Below, piece after piece: positions 26,673 through 34,500 of a stretch of DNA of 64,000 nucleotides. Within the stretch, counting starts at the first letter, position 1, and the number at the start of each line of letters is the position of its first letter. The DNA is from Pseudomonas sp. PH1b (GTDB lineage: Bacteria; Pseudomonadota; Gammaproteobacteria; Pseudomonadales; Pseudomonadaceae). Location of the stretch: contig NZ_AYMU01000020.1 of assembly GCF_000633395.1 (NCBI RefSeq), forward strand, positions 186,001 to 250,000, read 5' to 3'. The notes beneath the pieces were generated by a model that was not told the origin of the DNA, did no database searches, and saw only the letters and a program-made list of their open reading frames with translations. Both the position numbers and the translations under genes were made by a program.

Positions 26673-27605
26673 CTGTATGGCATCCATCAGCTGTGCGCCG
26701 ATGTTGGTGCCGAAGGCGTTGTCGATTTCGCGGATGCAGGTCGGGCTGGTGACGTTGATTTCCGTCAGGTGCTCGCCGATCACGTCGAGGCCGACGAACA
26801 GCAGGCCCTTGGCCCGCAGGGTCGGGCCGACCTGGGCAGCAATCCAGCGGTCCTTGTCGCTCAGCGGGCGGGCTTCGCCACGGCCGCCGGCGGCGAGGTT
26901 GCCGCGGGTTTCACCGGCCGCGGGGATGCGCGCCAGGCAGTAATCCACCGGCTCGCCGTCGATCATCAGGATGCGCTTGTCGCCGTCCTTGATCGCCGGC
27001 AGGTAGGCCTGGGCCATGATCTGCTGGCTGCCGAGCGCGGTCAGGGTCTCGAGGATCACCGACAGGTTCGGGTCGCCTGCGCGGTGGCGGAAGATCGACG
27101 TGCCGCCCATGCCGTCCAGGGGCTTGAGGATCACGTCGCCATGTTCGGCGGCGAATTCGCGCAGCACGTCGGCGCGACGGCTGACCACGGTGGGCGGCGT
27201 GCACTGGGGAAACAGGGTGGCGAACAGCTTTTCATTGCAGTCGCGCAGGCTCTGGGGCTTGTTCACCACCAGCACGCCGGCGCTTTCGGCCTGCTCCAGC
27301 AGGTAGGTGGAGTAGACGAACTCCATGTCGAAGGGCGGATCCTTGCGCATCAGGATCACGTCCAGATCGCTCAGCGGGCAGTCGATCTCGGCGTCCAGCT
27401 CGAACCATTTCTCCGGGTTGGCGAAGACCTGCAGCGGGCGCATCCGTGCCCGGGCCACGCCGGCACCCTGGTACAGGTCGCGCTGTTCCATATAGAAGAG
27501 GGTCCAGCCGCGTTCCTGGGCGGCCAGCAGCATGGCCAGCGAACTGTCCTTCTTGTAGGAGATGCTGGCGATAGGGTCCATGACAATCCCGACGCGAACG
27601 CTCAT
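26634..27605 (-). CDS. gshB: GshB, glutathione synthetase
   Basis: 323 residues; starts at ATG 27605 after GGAACC. N-terminal MSVRVGIVMDPIASISYKKDSS and ATP-grasp signatures VLRKDPPFDMEFVY, LKPLDGMGGTSIFR and LFVGLDVIGEHLTEINVTSPTCIREID are all present. The protein is a few residues longer than the usual 316-317: its final residues KLQATSNKPQA are encoded by an arm of an intergenic repeat, and the stop lies inside that repeat. Second step of glutathione synthesis. Confidence 0.97.
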   Translation of the reverse strand: MSVRVGIVMDPIASISYKKDSSLAMLLAAQERGWTLFYMEQRDLYQGAGVARARMRPLQVFANPEKWFELDAEIDCPLSDLDVILMRKDPPFDMEFVYSTYLLEQAESAGVLVVNKPQSLRDCNEKLFATLFPQCTPPTVVSRRADVLREFAAEHGDVILKPLDGMGGTSIFRHRAGDPNLSVILETLTALGSQQIMAQAYLPAIKDGDKRILMIDGEPVDYCLARIPAAGETRGNLAAGGRGEARPLSDKDRWIAAQVGPTLRAKGLLFVGLDVIGEHLTEINVTSPTCIREIDNAFGTNIGAQLMDAIQSKLQATSNKPQA

Positions 27606-27868
27606 GGGTGGGTTCCTTCAAAAAATGGGTGGACGCAAGGCTGGGGCCTGCCACCTGAGCGGCACAGCCTCCGAAAGTGGCGTCAGAGTGGCGCTGACAT
27701 GAGCCTGGGTCAAGGAAAAACCACTGCCTGGCGTGGTCCATAGATTGCAGGGGGGAGAGTGTGCTAAAAAGGCTCGCATGCCGGGCCGAGGCCTTGAAGT
27801 TCAAGGGTTTGGGGCGTTGGCCAGGGGTACCGGATCAAATCATTCGCTGGGGCGATGGCAGAGCAGAT

Positions 27869-28273
27869 ATGGAACAGCATTCCAACGCCTTGAAGGTGAT
27901 GGTGATCGACGACTCGAAGACGATTCGCCGCACGGCCGAAATGCTGTTGAAGAACGTCGGCTGCGAGGTGATCACCGCAGTGGACGGCTTCGAAGCCCTG
28001 TCGAAGATCGTCGACCATCATCCCGGGATCATTTTCGTCGACATCATGATGCCGCGGCTCGACGGTTATCAGACCTGCGCGCTGGTGAAGAACCACAGTG
28101 CGTTCAAGTCCATTCCAGTGATCATGCTGTCCTCCAAGGATGGGCTGTTCGACAAGGCCAAGGGCCGGATCGTCGGCTCCGACCAGTTTTTGACCAAACC
28201 CTTCAGCAAGGAAGAACTGCTGAGCGCAATCAAGGCCCACGTCCCGGACTTTGTCGCGCTTGCGCCACAGTAG
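27869..28273 (+). CDS. pilG: PilG, response regulator of the Pil-Chp system
   Basis: 134 residues from ATG 27869 (MEQHSNALKVMVIDDSKT). Single REC domain: acidic pair in VIDDS, phospho-Asp in IIFVDIMMPRLDG, conserved Thr/Ser in VIMLSSKDG and Lys in FLTKPFS. No output domain. Phosphorylated by ChpA; it promotes pilus extension and cAMP production in P. aeruginosa. First gene of the pil-chp cluster, preceded by a 263-bp gap from gshB that must hold its promoter. Confidence 0.96.
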   Translation: MEQHSNALKVMVIDDSKTIRRTAEMLLKNVGCEVITAVDGFEALSKIVDHHPGIIFVDIMMPRLDGYQTCALVKNHSAFKSIPVIMLSSKDGLFDKAKGRIVGSDQFLTKPFSKEELLSAIKAHVPDFVALAPQ

Positions 28274-28330
28274 ACACGCACAGCGGCGTCCGGCCAGCGG
28301 GCCGGGCGCCAATACCGTATGGGGAAGACC

Positions 28331-28696
28331 ATGGCTCGTATTCTGATCGTCGATGACTCGCCGACTGAAATGTACAAACTCACCGGCATGCTGGAAAAGC
28401 ACGGCCATGAAGTGCTCAAGGCCGAGAACGGCGCCGACGGCGTGGCCCTGGCCCGTGAGGAAAAGCCCGATGCCGTGCTGATGGACATCGTCATGCCCGG
28501 CCTCAATGGTTTCCAGGCCACCCGCCAGTTGACCAAGGACGCCGAGACCAGCCATATCCCGGTGATCATCATCACCACCAAGGATCAGGAAACCGACAAG
28601 GTCTGGGGCACCCGCCAGGGCGCCAAGGACTACCTGACCAAGCCGGTGGACGAAGAGACCCTGATCAAGACCCTGAACAACGTCCTGGCCGGCTGA
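28331..28696 (+). CDS. pilH: PilH, response regulator of the Pil-Chp system
   Basis: 121 residues from ATG 28331 (MARILIVDDSPTEMY). Single REC domain: VDDS acidic pair, phospho-Asp in AVLMDIVMPGLNGF, VIIITTKDQ and DYLTKPVDE. Paired with PilG; in P. aeruginosa it favours retraction or drains phosphate from ChpA. pilI follows after 11 bp. Confidence 0.96.
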   Translation: MARILIVDDSPTEMYKLTGMLEKHGHEVLKAENGADGVALAREEKPDAVLMDIVMPGLNGFQATRQLTKDAETSHIPVIIITTKDQETDKVWGTRQGAKDYLTKPVDEETLIKTLNNVLAG

Positions 28697-28707
28697 CCGC
28701 CCCGGCC

Positions 28708-29247
28708 ATGAGCGAATCCCAGACCGCCTTCGAGCTGCTGCTGGAGATCGACCAGCGCTGCCGCCTGCTGGCCGCCGACCTGCCGTCCCAGGAAACCCGC
28801 GAGCACAGCTGGAGCGGCATCGGCTTTCGCCTGGGCGAGCACTGGTATGTGGCGGCCATGGGCGAGATCAGCGAGGTCCTGCCCGAACCGCGCTACACCC
28901 TGCTGCCGGGGGTCAAGCCCTGGGTCAAGGGCGTGGCCAACCTGCGCGGGCGGCTGCTGCCGATCATGGACCTGTGCGGTTTCTTCGGCCATGAACTGTC
29001 GCCCCTGCGCAAGCAGCGGCGGGTACTGGTGGTGGAGTACAAGGAACTGTTCGCCGGCCTGCTGGTGGACGAGGTGGCCGGCCTGCAGCATTTTGCCCAG
29101 GACAGCCTGGAGCCCGGCGTCGGCGACGCGGTCTTGGCAGCGATCAATCCCTACCTGCAGGGCCAGTTCCGTCGCGAGCAGGTCTGGCAGGTCTTCAGTC
29201 CCTTTGCCCTGGCCCGCTCGACGGATTTTCTCGAGGTGGCCGCGTGA
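28708..29247 (+). CDS. pilI: PilI, CheW-type scaffold protein
   Basis: 179 residues, one CheW domain: WYVAAMGEISEVLPEPRYTLLPGVKPWVKGVANLRGRLLPIMDLCGFFG is the characteristic core, then VVEYKELFAGLLVDEVAGLQHF. It couples the receptor PilJ to the kinase ChpA. pilJ follows after a 140-bp gap with no obvious gene. Confidence 0.95.
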   Translation: MSESQTAFELLLEIDQRCRLLAADLPSQETREHSWSGIGFRLGEHWYVAAMGEISEVLPEPRYTLLPGVKPWVKGVANLRGRLLPIMDLCGFFGHELSPLRKQRRVLVVEYKELFAGLLVDEVAGLQHFAQDSLEPGVGDAVLAAINPYLQGQFRREQVWQVFSPFALARSTDFLEVAA

Positions 29248-29387
29248 AGGGCGCTCCGGCGCTGGTGCAACCCGTTCGTCGTGCCATGGGAGGCCCGTGC
29301 TTCCCTGGGTCAACCCATGCTGCCCCGGTGATGCGTGCGCCCCGGGCACCTGAATGCGGGACCGCCCGCTCGCCACAGGCCTGATCG

Positions 29388-31451
29388 ATGACCAAAGCCA
29401 AAACCGGCAAGCCCCTGGAGGGCTCCCGCAGTCGTTCGCAGATCATCGTGCTGTTCATCGCGCTGATCGTGTTCATCATGCTGCTGTTCGCCAACTTCGC
29501 TTACCTCAATACCCAGGCCACCTACGACAAGCAGTACATCGGCCATGCCGGTGAGCTGCGGGTGCTGTCCCAGCGTATCGCCAAGAACGCCACCGAAGCG
29601 GCGGCCGGCAAGGCCGCGGCGTTCAAGTTGCTGGGGGATGCGCGCAATGACTTCGCCCAGCGCTGGGGTTATCTGAAGAAGGGCGACCCGGTCACCGGCC
29701 TGCCCGGCGCCCCGGTGGTGCTGCGCCAGGAAATGCGCGCGGTGCAGTTGGATTGGGAAAAACTGCTGAAGAACACCGACGCCATTCTCGCCAGCGAACA
29801 GACGGTGCTGTCGCTGCACCAAGTGGCGGCAACCCTGGCGGAAACCGTACCGCAGTTGCAGGTGGAATACGAAAAGGTCGTGGAAATCCTGCTCCAGCGC
29901 GGCGCCCCCGCGGCCCAGGTGGCCATGGCCCAGCGCCAGTCGCTGTTGGCCGAGCGGATCCTGGGGGCGGTCAATACCGTGCTGGCCGGTGACGAAAACG
30001 CGGTGCAGGCGGCCGATGCCTTCGGGCGTGATGCCGCGCGTTTCGGACAGGTGCTCAATGGCATGCTGCAGGGCAACCCGGGGCTGAAGATCAGTCAGGT
30101 CGAGGATCCCGATGCCCGCGCCCGCCTGGGGGAGATTTCCGAACTGTTCGAATTCGTTTCCGGCTCCGTGGACGAAATCCTCGAAACCTCCCCCGAGCTG
30201 TTCCAGGTCCGTGAATCGGCGAGCAGCATCTTCAGCCTGTCCCAGACCCTGCTGGACGAGGCTTCACTGTTGGCCACCGGTTTCGAGAACCTGGCCGGCA
30301 GCCGCAAGCTGGACACCATCGGCGGCTATGTCCTGGGCCTGCTGGCGCTGGCCTCGATCATCCTCATCGGCCTGGTGATGGTGCGCGAGACCAACCGCCA
30401 GCTGCGCGAGACCGCCGAGAAGAACGAGCGTAACCAGAACGCGATCATGCGCCTGCTGGACGAGATCGAAGACCTGGCCGATGGCGACCTGACGGTGACG
30501 GCCTCGGTAACCGAAGACTTCACCGGCACCATCGCCGACTCGATCAACTATTCCGTCGACCAGCTGCGGGACCTGGTGGCCACCATCAACCTCACCGCCG
30601 GCCAGGTAGCCGGCGCAGTGCAGGAGACCCAGGCCACCGCGATGCAACTGGCCGAGGCCTCGGAGCACCAGGCCCAGCAGATTTCCGAAGCCTCCACGGC
30701 GATCAACGACATGGCCCAGTCCATCGACCAGGTGTCGGCCAATGCTGCGGAGTCCTCGGCGGTGGCCGAGCGTTCGGTGGAGATTGCCAACAAGGGCAAC
30801 GAGGTGGTGCACAACACCATCCATGGCATGGACAACATCCGCGAGCAGATCCAGGACACCGCCAAGCGCATCAAGCGCCTGGGTGAGTCTTCTCAGGAAA
30901 TCGGCGATATCGTCAGCCTGATCGACGACATTGCCGACCAGACCAACATTCTTGCCCTGAACGCGGCGATCCAGGCGTCCATGGCCGGCGATGCCGGTCG
31001 CGGTTTCGCCGTGGTCGCCGACGAAGTGCAACGGCTGGCCGAGCGCTCCTCGGCGGCCACCCGGCAGATCGAGACCCTGGTGCGGGCGATCCAGACCGAC
31101 ACCAACGAGGCGGTGATCTCCATGGAGCAGACCACCAGCGAAGTGGTGCGCGGTGCGCGCCTGGCCCAGGACGCCGGGGTGGCCCTGGAAGAGATCGAGG
31201 GCGTGTCCAAGACCCTGGCGGCACTGATCCAGAGCATTTCCAACGCGGCCCAGCAGCAGACCTCCTCGGCCGGGCAGATATCCCTGACCATGAACGTGAT
31301 CCAGCAGATCACCTCGCAAACCTCGTCCGGCTCGACCGCGACCGCCGAGAGCATCGGCAACCTGGCGAAGATGGCCAGCCAACTGCGCCGCTCGGTGTCG
31401 GGCTTTACCTTGCCGGCGACCCGGGGGCCGGCGCCGAATGACAACCGTTGA
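29388..31451 (+). CDS. pilJ: PilJ, methyl-accepting chemotaxis protein for type IV pili
   Basis: 687 residues. TM1 at about 19-38, a large periplasmic region (about 40-305) with PilJ-type helical bundles (HAGELRVLSQRIAKNATEAA), TM2 near residues 306-328 (YVLGLLALASIILIGLVMV), HAMP, then a cytoplasmic signalling domain. The tip is conserved: DIADQTNILALNAAIQASMAGDAGRGFAVVADEVQRLAERSS. Potential methylation sites remain, yet no methyltransferase (pilK) gene follows. Receptor at the cell pole for surface sensing in P. aeruginosa. Confidence 0.96.
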   Translation: MTKAKTGKPLEGSRSRSQIIVLFIALIVFIMLLFANFAYLNTQATYDKQYIGHAGELRVLSQRIAKNATEAAAGKAAAFKLLGDARNDFAQRWGYLKKGDPVTGLPGAPVVLRQEMRAVQLDWEKLLKNTDAILASEQTVLSLHQVAATLAETVPQLQVEYEKVVEILLQRGAPAAQVAMAQRQSLLAERILGAVNTVLAGDENAVQAADAFGRDAARFGQVLNGMLQGNPGLKISQVEDPDARARLGEISELFEFVSGSVDEILETSPELFQVRESASSIFSLSQTLLDEASLLATGFENLAGSRKLDTIGGYVLGLLALASIILIGLVMVRETNRQLRETAEKNERNQNAIMRLLDEIEDLADGDLTVTASVTEDFTGTIADSINYSVDQLRDLVATINLTAGQVAGAVQETQATAMQLAEASEHQAQQISEASTAINDMAQSIDQVSANAAESSAVAERSVEIANKGNEVVHNTIHGMDNIREQIQDTAKRIKRLGESSQEIGDIVSLIDDIADQTNILALNAAIQASMAGDAGRGFAVVADEVQRLAERSSAATRQIETLVRAIQTDTNEAVISMEQTTSEVVRGARLAQDAGVALEEIEGVSKTLAALIQSISNAAQQQTSSAGQISLTMNVIQQITSQTSSGSTATAESIGNLAKMASQLRRSVSGFTLPATRGPAPNDNR

Positions 31452-31526
31452 CGCTAAAAAACCAGGTTCAGCGCTCCATGAGCTCGCGCAAACAGGTTCT
31501 GACAGAAGGTTTTGACTGGAGTGGGT

Positions 31527-34500
31527 ATGGTTGATCGGCACGACTATGTGGCCTTGGAATGGGTCAAGGGTGAAATTGCCGAGACCCTGAAGCAGGCCTA
31601 TCAGGCGCTGGAGCATCTGGCCGACGACCCCCAGGCCCCGGATGCCCTGGGCCAGTGCCTGGAGGGCATCCACCTGGTGCACGGCAGCCTGCAGATGGTG
31701 GAGTTCTACGGGGCCGCGCTGCTGGCCGAGGAAATGGAGAAGCTCGCCCTGGCCTTGCAGGAGCAGCGCGTCGCCCAGCGTGACGAAGCCATTCGCCTGC
31801 TGCGCCAGGCCATCAGCCAGTTGCCCCAGTACCTGGACCGGGTGCAGAGCGCCCGGCGCGACCTGCCGCTGGTGGTGCTGCCGCTGCTCAACGACCTGCG
31901 CAGTGCCCGTGGTGAAAGCCTGCTTTCGGAAACCAGCCTGTTCAGCCCGCAACTGCCCAGCCTGCCGCCCCTGAGCGACAAGGCCCTGGCGGCCCTGGAG
32001 CCGCTGGAGTTCCCGACCCAGCTGCGCAAGCTGCGGCACATGCTGCAGAGCGCCCTGGTGGACTTGCTGCGCGAGCAGGACGATGAAACCAGCCTGGGCC
32101 ACATGGCCAAGGTCTTCGAGCGCCTGGAGGCTTTGTGCCAGGATGCGCCGCTGGCGCCCTTGTGGCATATCGCCTCGGCCCTGGTGGAAGGCATGCGCCA
32201 GGACGTCATCGCCAACAGCCCGGCGGTGCGCAGCCTGCTCAAGGATGCCGACAAGGAGCTCAAGCGCCTGCTGGAGCAGGGCATGCCCGGAATCAACCAG
32301 CCGGCCCCTGATGAGTTGCTCAAGAGCCTGCTGTTCTATATCGCCAAAGCGCGCCATCCCACGCCATTGATGCTGACCATGAAAGAACGTTACGGACTGG
32401 ATGACGCATTGCCCGACAGTGCGCTGGTCGATGAAGAGCGGGCCCGCCTGACTGGCCCTGACCGGGACGCCATGCGCTCGGTATTGATGGCGGTGTGCGA
32501 TGGGCTGGTGCGGGTCAAGGAGCGCCTCGACCTGTTCGTGCGCAGCGACCGCCAGCATGCCGATGACCTGGACAGCCTGTTGTCGCCCCTGCGGCAGATC
32601 GCCGACACCCTGGCAGTGCTGGGGTTTGGCCAGCCACGCAAGGTGATCATCGACCAGCTGGCGGTGGTCCAGAGCCTGGCCCAGGGCCAGCGTGCGCCGG
32701 ATGATGCGGTGTTGATGGATGTCGCCGGGGCCCTGCTCTATGTCGAGGCGACCCTGGCCGGGATGGTCGGCACCGTGGAGCCGGAAAACCGCGAGGACAG
32801 CCGCCTGCCCACCACCGATCTGAGCCAGATCCATCAGTTGGTGATCAAGGAGGCACGGATCTGCCTGCAGCAGGCCAAGGACCTGATCGTCGAGTACATC
32901 GAGGCTGACTGGGAGCCCGAGCAGCTGGTTGCTGTCCCCGAGTTGCTGACCCAGGTGCGCGGCGCCCTGGCGATGATTCCGCTGCCCCGTGCCGCCGGCC
33001 TGATGGAGGCCTGCAACCAGTTCATCAGCGAGCGTTTGCTGGCCGCCCAGCCCCACCCGGACTGGCAGAAGTTCGAGCACTTGGCGGATGTGATCACCAG
33101 CCTGGACTATTACCTGGAGCGCTTGAGCGAGGACCACGAGGCGCCGGGGGAGAAGATCCTCGATATCGCCGAAGAGGGGCTGGCCGCCCTGGGTTATGTG
33201 CCGGTGGTCCGGGCCCCGCTGGCGGAGCCGTCTGCGGGGCTTGACGAGCAGGCCTCTGCGGCGCTGGACGATCCCCTGGCGGCGTCCCTGGCCCAGGTGC
33301 TGGCAGTGCCGGTGTCGGCCCTCAACCCGCCGGCCCTGGTCACGCCGGGCAGCTTGTTGCCGCCCCCGGGGGATGAGCCGCCGGTGGATGACGAGTTGCG
33401 GGAAGTCTTCCTCGAAGAAACCGAGGAAGTCCTGGAAATGCTCCACGAGTACCTGCCGCGCTGGCTCGCCGACCCTCAGGGCAAGTCTGCCCTGAGTGAA
33501 CTGCGCCGGGCCTTTCACACCCTCAAGGGCAGCGGGCGCATGGTGCGTGCGCTGGTGCTGGGGGAACTGGCCTGGGCGGTGGAGAACCTGCTCAATCGGG
33601 TGCTGGAGCACAGCGTGGCGCCCAGTGCCGAGATCCAGCAACTGGTGGGCGACACCCTGGCGCTGCTGCCGGGGCTGATCGCCGAGTTTGCCGCCCAGGA
33701 GCAGCGCCAGCGTGATGATGTCGACCGTCTTGCGGCTCGTGCCCATGCCCTGGCCACAGGCAATGCCGCGGCGAGCACCGCGGCGTCTCGGGACGAAGCC
33801 CTGGACCCGCAGCTGCTGGAGATCTTTCGCAGCGAAGCCCAGACCCACCTGGACAGCATCAATCGCTTTCTCGATCAGGCTGCCGAGCAGTTGCCACTGC
33901 AGGCCAGCGATGAACTGCAGCGCGCCTTGCATACCCTCAAGGGCAGCGCCTCCATGGCCGGGGTGCTGCCGATGGCCGAGCTGGCCGGCCCCTTTGACCA
34001 ATTGGCACGGGAATACCGTGCGCACCTGATTGCGCTGGATCTGGATGAAGTGGAACTGCTGCTGGAAGCCGAAGGCCTGTTGCGACGTGGCCTGCGGCAG
34101 TTGGACAGCGACCCGCTGGCCCCCATCGACGGCGCCCGCTCACTGGTGGGCCGTGCCCTGGCCCTGCTGGGCGAGCGCCTGGAAAACCTGCTCAGTGCGC
34201 CGGACAGCGCGCCCCGGGCCAAGCGTGATCCGCAACTGATCAACAACTTTCTGGCCCAGGGCATGGATATCCTGCTGGATGCCGAGAGCCTGCTGCTGCG
34301 CTGGCAGCAGCATCCTGGCGAGCGCCAGGAGCTCAGTGCCCTGCTGGATGAACTGACCACCCTGGGCGAAGGCGCGCACCTGGCGGACCTGCACCCGATG
34401 GATGAGCTGTGCGAGGCCCTGCTCGACCTCTACGGCGCGGTGGAGGAGAGCAGCCTGGCGGTCAGCGAACGGTTCTTCCATGAGGCGCAAGGTGCCCATG

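Noticed and set aside
30264..34025. Very long leftward open frame (about 1250 codons) opposite pilJ/chpA
   Set aside because: Shadow of the real genes in GC-rich DNA. It has His/Gln/Gly-rich random composition and crosses the pilJ-chpA boundary.
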